Origin: Desulfarculales bacterium UBA702 | Lineage (GTDB): Bacteria; Desulfobacterota; Syntrophobacteria; Syntrophobacterales; Syntrophobacteraceae | Reading direction: 5' to 3' | Length of the DNA stretch: 14,546 nt | Assembly (NCBI GenBank): GCA_002298165.1 | Contig: DBMI01000017.1 | Span: 1-14,546, forward strand | Part shown: piece by piece, positions 1-6,123 of the stretch | How positions within the stretch are numbered: the stretch's first letter is position 1 | Layout: every line of letters begins with the position of its first letter | Translations under genes and position numbers: made by a program | Notes under the pieces: generated by a model | Told to the model about the DNA's origin: nothing | The model's input: the letters and a program-made list of their open reading frames with translations, nothing else | The model's database searches: none

Positions 1-108
1 TTTGTGTCCGAAAACACGGCCCCTCAGTTTTTGTTTTGCCCACCGGCCGTTGCCGTCCATGATTATGGCCACATGTCGCGGCAGGGTCTTCAAATCGAGT
101 TCGGGCAT
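1..108 (-). CDS. uppS: Isoprenyl (undecaprenyl) diphosphate synthase, N-terminal part
   Basis: Only the first 36 codons are in the window and the gene runs off the left edge. The product adds isopentenyl diphosphate units to farnesyl diphosphate in cis, giving the C55 carrier lipid for peptidoglycan and O-antigen; it acts at the cytoplasmic face of the membrane. The visible part carries the family signature IIMDGNGRWA at residues 15-24, with Asp18 as the expected catalytic Mg-binding aspartate and the following G-N-G-R-W loop intact. The ATG directly follows the frr TAG (TAGATG), so it is probably read by coupling to frr. This is the usual place of uppS in the rpsB-tsf-pyrH-frr-uppS cluster. 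The identification is firm; full length and C-terminus cannot be seen. Confidence 0.95.
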   Translation of the reverse strand, partial: MPELDLKTLPRHVAIIMDGNGRWAKQKLRGRVFGHK

Positions 109-666
109 CTAAGTTTCCAGGATTTCCTTTTCTTTCGTACCGCAGACTGAGTCGATTTTCTTGACGTAGTCGTCAGTGATCTTCTGGATTTCATCCTGCG
201 CGCGGAATTGCTCGTCCTCGGAAATCGCCTTGTCCTTCTTGAGATCCTTTATTTTTTCTATTAGGTCGCGCCGGATATTGCGAACAGCGACCTTGGATTC
301 TTCAGATTTCTTCTTGACGACCTTGACCAGGTCTTTGCGCCGATCCGCGGTAAGGGGCGGGATGCTGATCCGGATTGCCTTTCCGTCGTTATTGGGGGTG
401 AGGCCGAGTTCGGATTTCAGTATGGCCTTTTCGACCTCGCCGACCACTGACGTGTCCCATGGCTGGATCATGATCGTGCGCGGGTCTGGAATGGTCAACG
501 TGGCAAGCTGGGCAAGGGGGGTCGGAGTACCGTAGTAATCCACTCTTATCCCTTCCACCAGGGAAATGGATGCCCTCCCGGTGCGCAGCCGCTTGTAATC
601 GAGTTCAAGGGTTTCAACCGCCTTGTTCATGCGGTCGCGAAGTTCATCATAGACTTTGTCAACCAT
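109..666 (-). CDS. frr: Ribosome recycling factor
   Basis: The product, with EF-G, splits the post-termination ribosome in the cytoplasm so that subunits can be reused. From the ATG at 666 the protein has 185 residues, the same length as the E. coli factor. Recognisable blocks are RTGRA near residue 30, YYGTPTPL, IQPWD, NDGKAIRISIPPLT followed by RRKDL, VRNIRRD, and the C-terminal KEKEILE. The frame stays open six codons further upstream, but the ATG at 666 has a good ribosome binding site (GGAGGA) and gives the normal N-terminus MVDKVYDEL. The start overlaps the end of pyrH by 8 bp, and uppS starts directly after the stop, so all three are probably translationally coupled. Confidence 0.97.
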   Translation of the reverse strand: MVDKVYDELRDRMNKAVETLELDYKRLRTGRASISLVEGIRVDYYGTPTPLAQLATLTIPDPRTIMIQPWDTSVVGEVEKAILKSELGLTPNNDGKAIRISIPPLTADRRKDLVKVVKKKSEESKVAVRNIRRDLIEKIKDLKKDKAISEDEQFRAQDEIQKITDDYVKKIDSVCGTKEKEILET

Positions 667-1396
667 GGCAGATTTCCTCCACAACCGTCCCTACCGGCTG
701 GCCCATTATTGCCTTTTTAATATTGCCCCGTTTCCTCAGATTGAACACGATTATGCGCATTTTCTGTTCTCTGGCGAGAGATATGGCGGTGGCGTCCATT
801 ACCTTGAGGTTTTGGCTGAGCACCTCAGAGTAAGTAGTCTTCTCGTACCGCACAGCAAGAGGATTGGTCATGGGATCGGATTCATAGACCCCATCGACCT
901 TTGTGGCCTTGAGCAGCACATCGGCGCCTATTTCGATTGCCCGCAGGGCTGCGCTTGTATCGGTCGTGAAGAAGGGCATACCAGTCCCGGCGGCGAAAAT
1001 GACTATACGGCCCTTTTCGAGGTGGCGTATGGCCTTTCGCCTGATATAAGGTTCGGCCACTTCCTTCATATCGATGGCCGACTGGACCCTGGTCGTTGCC
1101 CCGGCTTTTTCCAGCGCCTGCTGAAGCGCCAGAGAATTCATGACGGTGGCCAGCATGCCCATATAATCGGCCGTTGCGCGGTCCATCCCCTGAGCTGATG
1201 CGGATACTCCACGGAAAATATTTCCGCCACCGATAACCAGAGCGAGCTGGACCCCCATCCGGTGCACTTCGGCAACTTCCGCGGCAATATCGCCCAGCAC
1301 CTTGGAATCGATTCCGTAAGGCTCCGATCCCATCAGGGCTTCGCCGCTTAATTTAAGTAGCACCCGGCGGTACTCGGGTCTTTCAGTCTCGCTCAT
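659..1396 (-). CDS. pyrH: UMP kinase (uridylate kinase)
   Basis: The product phosphorylates UMP to UDP with ATP, the committed step toward UTP and CTP, as a cytoplasmic hexamer of the amino acid kinase fold. The 245-residue protein is of normal length. The motifs are LKLSGEAL at 14-21 (ATP-phosphate loop), GGGNIFRG at 56-63, the UMP-site stretch GTGMPFFTTDTSA at 137-149, and KATKVDGVY at 163-171. The start ATG follows a purine-rich GGGAAAGG. It lies 49 bp after tsf and its end overlaps the frr start by 8 bp, in the standard cluster order. Nothing is unusual in the protein. Members of this family are typically activated by GTP and inhibited by UTP; that is family knowledge and is not visible here. 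Confidence 0.97.
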   Translation of the reverse strand: MSETERPEYRRVLLKLSGEALMGSEPYGIDSKVLGDIAAEVAEVHRMGVQLALVIGGGNIFRGVSASAQGMDRATADYMGMLATVMNSLALQQALEKAGATTRVQSAIDMKEVAEPYIRRKAIRHLEKGRIVIFAAGTGMPFFTTDTSAALRAIEIGADVLLKATKVDGVYESDPMTNPLAVRYEKTTYSEVLSQNLKVMDATAISLAREQKMRIIVFNLRKRGNIKKAIMGQPVGTVVEEICHG

Positions 1397-1445
1397 TCGG
1401 TTCGGCCTTTCCCGGGCAGTACTTTCTTACCCGCGGTCCCGTCCT

Positions 1446-2039
1446 TTACTCGCCAAGCTGGTATCTGCAAAATCGGCGAACCTCTATCTTTTCGCCTATC
1501 TTGGCGATCAGCTCGTTCAAGTAATCCTGGATACTCTTTTCAGGGTCGCGGATGAATTTTTGCTGCAACAGTGTATTTTCTTCGTAGAATTTCCGCATTT
1601 TCCCGTCAACCATTTTTTCTAAAATGTTTGCAGGTTTTCCGGATTCCTGGGCCTGTGCAAGGTAAATTGCGCGCTCGCGCTCGATGACCTCGGCGGGTAC
1701 GTCTTCAGGAGATACACCAAGAGGGTTCGCCGCCGCAATCTGGAGGGCCACGTTTCTCACGAATTCCCCGAAATCTTCACTCTTGGCGGCAAAGTCGGTT
1801 TCACAGTTCACCTCGACAAGTACTCCGATTTTTCCACCGCTATGAATGTAGGAATGCACCATCCCATCCGTTGCTTCCCTGCCTGCCCTTTTCATGGCTT
1901 TTGCAAGCCCTTTCTGGCGAAGCAGGTCAACGGCCTTTTCCATGTCTCCAGCCGTATCCTTCAGGGCTTTTTTGCAGTCCATCATGCCCACGTTGGTCCT
2001 GTCCCGGAGTTCCTTTACCATTGCAGATGTTATTTCCAA
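1446..2039 (-). CDS. tsf: Translation elongation factor Ts, short form
   Basis: EF-Ts is the guanine nucleotide exchange factor for EF-Tu in the cytoplasm. The N-terminal UBA-like part (about residues 1-45) carries the family hallmark MMDCKKAL, and the core carries VNCETDFAAKSEDF. Only one half of the dimerisation core is present, so at 197 residues it is the short, Thermus-like type and not the roughly 280-residue E. coli type. I place the start at a TTG (2037-2039) and not at the ATG seven codons upstream. GGGAGGAAG stands directly before this TTG at good spacing, and the product then begins with EITSAMVKELR as homologues do. The upstream ATG would translate the ribosome binding site itself. 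pyrH follows after 49 bp. Confidence 0.95.
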   Translation of the reverse strand: MEITSAMVKELRDRTNVGMMDCKKALKDTAGDMEKAVDLLRQKGLAKAMKRAGREATDGMVHSYIHSGGKIGVLVEVNCETDFAAKSEDFGEFVRNVALQIAAANPLGVSPEDVPAEVIERERAIYLAQAQESGKPANILEKMVDGKMRKFYEENTLLQQKFIRDPEKSIQDYLNELIAKIGEKIEVRRFCRYQLGE

Positions 2040-2090
2040 TTTCTTCCTCCCGCACGGCAAAAAGCGCCGTCCTAGTTAATCATTATAAAA

Positions 2091-2112
2091 GGGCGGGATT
2101 AGCTCACCGCCC
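2091..2112 (-). terminator. GC hairpin plus T-run before tsf (attenuator-like)
   Basis: Read on the minus strand, GGGCGG pairs with CCGCCC across a 10-base loop, followed at once by TTTTATAAT. This has the form of a weak intrinsic terminator or attenuator in the rpsB-to-tsf direction, about 50 bp before the tsf start. The T-run merges into a perfect TATAAT (2082-2087), which could also be the -10 box of an internal tsf promoter; the matching -35 position (GCGGTG) is poor. rpsB and tsf are co-transcribed in most bacteria, so partial termination is more likely than full separation. Confidence 0.45.
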
Positions 2113-2167
2113 CCGGCATTCCCGCCAAACGCCGAAATCATGATTGCGGGACTGCAGTATGTAGACA

Positions 2168-2203
2168 GAAGCCTCGGAGTTTCCCCCGAGGCTTCGGGTT
2201 TTT
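2168..2203 (+). terminator. Intrinsic-terminator-shaped hairpin in the rpsB-tsf spacer
   Basis: A perfect 10-bp stem, GAAGCCTCGG with CCGAGGCTTC (2168-2177 and 2186-2195), has an 8-base loop and is followed on the plus strand by GGGTTTTT. The T-run is therefore on the strand opposite to the flanking genes. In that sense it would stop antisense transcription entering rpsB. In the rpsB mRNA the same stem lies just after the stop codon and would form a 3' protecting or pausing hairpin without a U-run. The structure is clear; its role is inferred. Confidence 0.6.
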
Positions 2204-2206
2204 CCC

Positions 2207-3031
2207 TTATTCCTCTGTCGGCTGCTCTTCGTTGACCGGGTTGACAATTTCAACCACTGGCCCCTTTTCCTCCTTACCGAGGATCTGGCCTGCCGGTACC
2301 TCTTCGAGCGCTTCACCCTTATCGACTTCGGCCTGCTCGACCTCGGAGTGTTTTTCGCGTCCCTCGACGCATGCATCCGCGATCTTTGACGTGATAAGCC
2401 GAATTGCCCTTATGGCGTCATCGTTGCCGGGGATCGGATAGTCGATGACATCGGGATCGCAGTTGGTGTCGACAACCGCAACCACCGGAATGCCAAGCCT
2501 GTTGGCTTCAAGGACGGCAATATTTTCCCGTTGCGTATCAACGACAAAAAGAGCGCCGGGGAGACGGTTCATTCTCTTTATGCCGCCCAGGTTCCTCTCC
2601 AATTTTTCGCGTTCGTGGGAGAGGACGAGGATTTCTTTTTTCGGGAACCTGTTGATGCTCCCGTCCTCGAACATCTGGTCCAGTTCCTTGAGGCGGTCGA
2701 TTCTTTGCTTGATTGTCTTGAAATTGGTGAGCATGCCGCCCAGCCAGCGCTGGTTGACGAAGTACATGCCGGCGCGATCTGTTTCCTCCATGATGGTATC
2801 GCGAGCCTGTTGCTTGGTGCCTACAAAGAGCACGCTCTCGCCCGCCGCGACGGTGTCAACTACGAACTGGTAGGCGGTATTGAAAAGCCTGACGGTGCGC
2901 TGAAGATCTATGATATAGATTCCATTGCGCGCACCAAAGATGTAGGGCTTCATTTTAGGGTTCCATCGGCGCGTCTGGTGGCCGAAATGGACGCCTGCTT
3001 CCAACAGTTGCTTCATTCCTACTACTGCCAT
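2207..3031 (-). CDS. rpsB: 30S ribosomal protein S2
   Basis: S2 is a protein of the small ribosomal subunit, placed between head and body, and is needed for S1 binding. The N-terminus MAVVGMKQLLEAGVHFGHQ and the block RRWNPKMKPYIFGARNGIYIIDL are typical, as are NQRWLGGMLTNF and the later NRLGIPVVAVVDTNCDPD. The protein is 274 residues long. After the S2 core (ending near RLITSKIADACVEG) it carries a Glu-rich acidic tail of about 50 residues, a common variable extension. The frame is open 16 codons further upstream, but the ATG at 3031 is preceded by AAGGAG at 9-base spacing and gives the family N-terminus. It is the first gene of the minus-strand cluster. Confidence 0.97.
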   Translation of the reverse strand: MAVVGMKQLLEAGVHFGHQTRRWNPKMKPYIFGARNGIYIIDLQRTVRLFNTAYQFVVDTVAAGESVLFVGTKQQARDTIMEETDRAGMYFVNQRWLGGMLTNFKTIKQRIDRLKELDQMFEDGSINRFPKKEILVLSHEREKLERNLGGIKRMNRLPGALFVVDTQRENIAVLEANRLGIPVVAVVDTNCDPDVIDYPIPGNDDAIRAIRLITSKIADACVEGREKHSEVEQAEVDKGEALEEVPAGQILGKEEKGPVVEIVNPVNEEQPTEE

Positions 3032-3127
3032 AACATTTTGCTCCTTCTGGTTTGCCTCCGCCCCTCTGCATCCGGCCATCCGGACACCAAAAGGAAAAGG
3101 GGAGTGTGGATTTTGGTAAATCAGAAT

Positions 3128-3157
3128 TTTCTAACACGATCCAGGCCGACAAGGCAA
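3128..3157 (-). promoter_or_regulatory. Candidate rpsB promoter and structured leader
   Basis: On the minus strand TTGCCT (3152-3157) and TAGAAA (3128-3133) are separated by 18 bases; each matches the sigma-70 consensus at four of six positions. Transcription would start about 90 bases before rpsB. Within that leader, TCCGG and CCGGA form a short tight hairpin (3071-3084). S2 represses its own operon through the rpsB leader in E. coli, so a structured leader would fit, but I see no recognisable match to that element. This gene-free stretch (3032-3408) also holds the xth promoter candidate. Confidence 0.3.
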
Positions 3158-3231
3158 TTAAAAAAGGCGTAACATGCCCCTGCCGCCGGACCTTCATTAA
3201 AGCTCTTCCATGATGTGCAAAAAGGCCCTGA

Positions 3232-3259
3232 TTGCCAGACCCGCTTTTCAGGCTAAAAT
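3232..3259 (+). promoter_or_regulatory. Candidate sigma-70 promoter for xth
   Basis: TTGCCA (3232-3237) and TAAAAT (3254-3259) each match the consensus at five of six positions with a 16-base spacer, the best promoter match I found in the window. It points toward xth and would leave a leader of about 143 bases. A 10-codon open frame inside that leader (3310-3342) has no ribosome binding site and is probably chance. Confidence 0.5.
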
Positions 3260-3408
3260 AGAAATATAACTCAAAATTGGGTAATTGCCCGTAATTGCGG
3301 AACTTAATAATGGAGCGCCTGGTGATGACTCTAGCGGAATAGCAGAACGGTGCTGCGGAGCAAAACCCACACGAACTATGAACTGCCACTTACAAATGGG
3401 ACCTGCAA

Positions 3409-4200
3409 ATGAAATGGAAAATCGCGACTTTTAACGTTAACGGCATACGCTCTCGTCGTGAAGTGGTAATTTCCTGGATCGGGCAAAATCGGCCCGATGT
3501 CATGTGCCTGCAGGAAATAAAATGCCGCGACGAGGAGTTCCCCGTGGAGGCGCTTCGAGAGGTTGGATACGAGGCAAGCGTGTGCGGGCAGAAATCTTTT
3601 CACGGCGTCGCGATCCTCTCCCTGAAAAAGCCTGAGGAGGTACGCCGTGGATTCGGCGACGGCTTGAGCGATGACGAAGCCCGACTTATCGCCGCAAAGC
3701 TTGGTCCCATCTGGGTACTTAACACTTATGTCCCACAGGGCAGAAGCCCGGAACACCCTGCATTCCTTGAGAAGCTCTCTTTTTTTGAAAGGGTTCGGAA
3801 CCTTTTGGAGAAGGAGTTCAGTCCCGAGCAGCGGATTATATGGACCGGCGACCTCAATGTAGCACCCGATGAAATCGACGTTTTCTCTCCGAGGAGAATG
3901 GACGGAAAGATAGGTTTCCATCCAGCGGAAAGGAAAGCCCTGGCAGATGTTATGTCATGGGGGTTCTACGATCTTTTCCGTCGCCACCATCCGGATGTAA
4001 GGCAATTCACTTTCTGGGATTACCGCATGCCGCAGAGCCTCGATCGAAACCTTGGTTGGCGTATCGACCACATACTGGCGACACAGCCCCTCGCAAAGGC
4101 TTCAACCGAGTGTCTGGTTGATCCGGCCCCCCGAGCAGCACCAGGTCCAAGCGATCACACTCCTGTGTGGGCGGAATTCGAAGTCGATGATTTGGACTAA
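3409..4200 (+). CDS. xth: Exodeoxyribonuclease III / AP endonuclease
   Basis: The product is a cytoplasmic DNA repair enzyme of the exonuclease-endonuclease-phosphatase family. It cuts the backbone 5' of abasic sites and removes 3'-blocking groups and 3' nucleotides from duplex DNA. At 263 residues it is of normal length. The active-site set is complete: Asn9 in FNVNGIR, Glu36 in LQEIK, Tyr107 in NTYVPQG, Asp148 and Asn150 in TGDLNVAPDEID, Asp220 in WRIDHIL, and Asp249-His250 in PSDHTP. The start ATG is preceded only by a weak GGGA, but it places the conserved first strand (KIATFNVNGIR) correctly. It is the only plus-strand gene, set between divergent rpsB and convergent fabH. xth and exoA are both used as names for this family; I cannot tell an XthA from an ExoA subtype. 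Confidence 0.95.
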   Translation: MKWKIATFNVNGIRSRREVVISWIGQNRPDVMCLQEIKCRDEEFPVEALREVGYEASVCGQKSFHGVAILSLKKPEEVRRGFGDGLSDDEARLIAAKLGPIWVLNTYVPQGRSPEHPAFLEKLSFFERVRNLLEKEFSPEQRIIWTGDLNVAPDEIDVFSPRRMDGKIGFHPAERKALADVMSWGFYDLFRRHHPDVRQFTFWDYRMPQSLDRNLGWRIDHILATQPLAKASTECLVDPAPRAAPGPSDHTPVWAEFEVDDLD

Positions 4201-4272
4201 ATCTACCGACCGAAGGTCTCCCGCGTAAAACAGCTATTATGCCAAATACCCTGCATCTATGTGGTTATGGCG

Positions 4273-5274
4273 CTACTCCCACCAGCGCAGGAGGGCGCTG
4301 CCCCAGGTAAAGCCGGCCCCGAATGCCGCCATGACCACGTAGTCGCCGGCCTTAATTTCGTAATTCTTTTCGATCGCGGCCTCGTAGAGACAGAGGGGGA
4401 GGGTCGCTGCCGTGGTATTTCCGTATTTCATGATATTTTTAACCACCCGGCTGCCGTCGATGCCCATTCTGCGGGCGGCGGCGTCTATTATGCGAAGATT
4501 TGCCTGGTGTGGTACAAAAAGAGAAACATCCGATCCGGTTAAGCCATTTCTTTCAAGTATCTGGGCAGCGACGTTTGCCATTTCGGTTACGGCAACCTTG
4601 AAAACGGCAGGGCCTTCCTGTGTCACGTAGTGTTCCTTGTTTTCGACCGTCTCGATTGAGGGCGGTTTGCGGCTTCCGCCCGCTTTCATGTGGAGCAGGT
4701 CTTCGCCGCAGCCATCGGTGTGGAGTACGAAATCCAGAACTCCATGTTCGGGTTCGGGACAGATGTCCAGAAGCGCGGCCCCGGCTGCATCACCAAAGAG
4801 TATGCAGGTGTTCCGGTCGGCATAGTCGATTATCGTGCTCATTACATCACTGCCAATAACGAGCACCTTCCCGCTTCTGCCCGACTCGATCATCTGGGTT
4901 GCGGTTGAAATGGCGAAAAGGAACCCGCAGCAACCTGCGTTCAGATCGAACCCCCAGGCATTCTTCGCGCCCAGTTCTCTTTGGATAATGCAGGCCGTTG
5001 CCGGAAAAAGCCTGTCCGGGGTTACGGTTGCGACGATGATCGTTTCAACTTCTTCCGGGCTCACCCCAGCACGCTCCAGGCACTCCCGTGCGGCCCGAAT
5101 GCTCATATAGGAGTTTCCCAGGCCAGGATCGAGGATCCGGCGCTCGCAAATCCCGGTGCGGGTAGTTATCCATTCATCGTTGGTATCGACAATTTTTTCG
5201 AGATCGGAGTTGGTGAGCCTGCGTTCCGGAAGGAAGCGGCCAACCGCGCGGATATACGCCCTTCGCTTGGACAT
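4273..5274 (-). CDS. fabH: 3-oxoacyl-[acyl-carrier-protein] synthase III
   Basis: KAS III starts type II fatty acid synthesis in the cytoplasm by condensing a short acyl-CoA, usually acetyl-CoA, with malonyl-ACP. The 333-residue protein has the Cys-His-Asn triad: Cys115 in NAGCCGF, His256 in VPHQANLRI and Asn286 in YGNTTAAT. Other hallmarks are DEWITTRTGI (33-42), GDAAGA (161-166), and the C-terminal FGAGFTWGSALLRW. A second cysteine follows the catalytic one. The ATG at 5274 has AAGGA at about 9 bases. The gene is not inside a plsX-fabD-fabG-acpP cluster; it follows the TrmN6-type gene after 117 bp and converges on xth with 72 bp between, where I see no convincing terminator. Starter specificity (acetyl or branched) cannot be read from the sequence. 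Confidence 0.96.
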   Translation of the reverse strand: MSKRRAYIRAVGRFLPERRLTNSDLEKIVDTNDEWITTRTGICERRILDPGLGNSYMSIRAARECLERAGVSPEEVETIIVATVTPDRLFPATACIIQRELGAKNAWGFDLNAGCCGFLFAISTATQMIESGRSGKVLVIGSDVMSTIIDYADRNTCILFGDAAGAALLDICPEPEHGVLDFVLHTDGCGEDLLHMKAGGSRKPPSIETVENKEHYVTQEGPAVFKVAVTEMANVAAQILERNGLTGSDVSLFVPHQANLRIIDAAARRMGIDGSRVVKNIMKYGNTTAATLPLCLYEAAIEKNYEIKAGDYVVMAAFGAGFTWGSALLRWWE

Positions 5275-5303
5275 CTATTTTAATCCTTCACTAAACTTTA
5301 TGT

Positions 5304-5360
5304 ACCGGCTTATGTTTGCCCTAAATGGTGCCCATTGTAGCAGTTTGGGAACCGGCTTAT
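5304..5360. repeat. Two 10-bp direct repeats upstream of fabH
   Basis: ACCGGCTTAT occurs at 5304-5313 and again at 5351-5360, both in the same orientation and 47 bp apart (ATAAGCCGGT on the coding strand of fabH). One copy covers part of the candidate fabH -35 region and the other lies about 20 bp downstream of the candidate -10. This arrangement would suit a repressor bound at both sites. No known regulator motif is claimed. Confidence 0.5.
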
Positions 5361-5362
5361 AA
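5334..5362 (-). promoter_or_regulatory. Candidate fabH promoter
   Basis: On the minus strand TACAAT (5334-5339) is a five-of-six -10 box; 17 bases upstream is TTATAA (5357-5362), a weak three-of-six -35. The predicted start is roughly 55 bases before the fabH ATG. The ACCGGCTTAT repeats flank it. If real, fabH can be transcribed independently of the DUF1015-methyltransferase pair upstream. Confidence 0.35.
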
Positions 5363-5391
5363 GTGCTGGCCTACAAATAAATTGAATTAAC

Positions 5392-6123
5392 CTAATCCTC
5401 ATACATTTTGCTCATCGCATCCGTGTAGGCACCGTCTTCTCCGTAGATGTAAAATGGAGGTTCGATCCGGACCTCTTCACCTCCGCCCTTGCGGAACTCG
5501 ACGTGAACAAGCCTTCCGGGTCCTCCATGCCGCGAATAGATAATCTGGAGGCGCTTGGGACTGAACCCCCGTTCATGGGCCGAATAAATCAGATGGCCGA
5601 TCCTCGGAGCGGGATAGATCAGGGCAATCCTTCCACCCTGGGACAAAAGCCTGTCCCCGGCAGCGAAAACGTCCGCCAGATTGGCGCTTAGTTCATGTCG
5701 GGCAATTGCTTTTTGCCTGTTAGGATTGATTCTTCCCGTGCCGGGTTTTCTGTAGGGGGGATTACTCAGAAGGAGATCGAAACTGCCCGGTTCAAAATGA
5801 GCAGCTACAGTGCGAAAATCCATTTCAATTATTCGAATCAGCTCCCCGAGCCTGTTTTCAGTAACACTTTGGCGCGCCAGCCGCGCAAGCTCCGGCTGGA
5901 TTTCAATTCCAACGATGGGATGCCTGCTCTTTTTTCTGTGAGCCAATACCAGCGGCACGACCCCGCAGCCGGTTCCCAATTCGACGATTCGATCATCGAA
6001 TTTAATTGATGTGAGGCCGGCCAGCAAAACGGCATCTATCGAGAAACGGTAGCCCTCCTTTTCCTGGCATACCTTCAGCTTTCCGCCAAAAAGCGTGTCG
6101 CGGGTTAGCGTCTTATCATCCCT
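5392..6123 (-). CDS. TrmN6-type tRNA adenine-N6 methyltransferase (start codon unresolved)
   Basis: This is an S-adenosylmethionine-dependent methyltransferase resembling E. coli TrmN6 (YfiC), which makes m6A37 in tRNA-Val. Motif I is VELGTGCG and the catalytic N-P-P-Y (LLLSNPPY) marks it as an amino-methylating enzyme. Numbering from the first codon after the preceding TGA, motif I is at about 47-54 and NPPY at 121-124. The N-terminal part, with TRDTLFGGKL and GYRFSIDAVLLAGL, matches what this family has before motif I, and the whole frame is 243 codons, close to YfiC (245). Yet the frame begins directly after the DUF1015 TGA, in the same frame (TGA AGG GAT GAT AAG), and has no ATG, GTG or TTG until a TTG at 6025-6027. 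Starting there gives 211 residues and removes conserved sequence. An ATG overlapping at 6116-6118 is in another frame and stops after four codons. A one-base error or deletion, a non-standard start, or TGA readthrough are all possible. Confidence 0.85.
   Translation of the reverse strand, partial: RDDKTLTRDTLFGGKLKVCQEKEGYRFSIDAVLLAGLTSIKFDDRIVELGTGCGVVPLVLAHRKKSRHPIVGIEIQPELARLARQSVTENRLGELIRIIEMDFRTVAAHFEPGSFDLLLSNPPYRKPGTGRINPNRQKAIARHELSANLADVFAAGDRLLSQGGRIALIYPAPRIGHLIYSAHERGFSPKRLQIIYSRHGGPGRLVHVEFRKGGGEEVRIEPPFYIYGEDGAYTDAMSKMYED

Noticed and set aside
656..1198. 180-codon plus-strand frame opposite pyrH
   Set aside because: It is a shadow of pyrH; the minus-strand frame has every UMP kinase motif and the expected neighbours.
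2060..2060. ATG at 2060 as the tsf start
   Set aside because: It would place the GGGAGGAAG ribosome binding site inside the coding region; the TTG at 2039 gives the family N-terminus.
3310..3342. 10-codon leader peptide MERLVMTLAE before xth
   Set aside because: No ribosome binding site and no attenuator hairpin; short open frames of this size are expected by chance.
3376..3921. 181-codon minus-strand frame opposite xth
   Set aside because: It lies antisense to a complete exonuclease III gene with all catalytic residues, and its translation resembles no family I know.
5838..6035. ATG at 6035 as the start of the methyltransferase
   Set aside because: It is in a different frame from the methyltransferase domain and gives an unrelated 65-residue translation.
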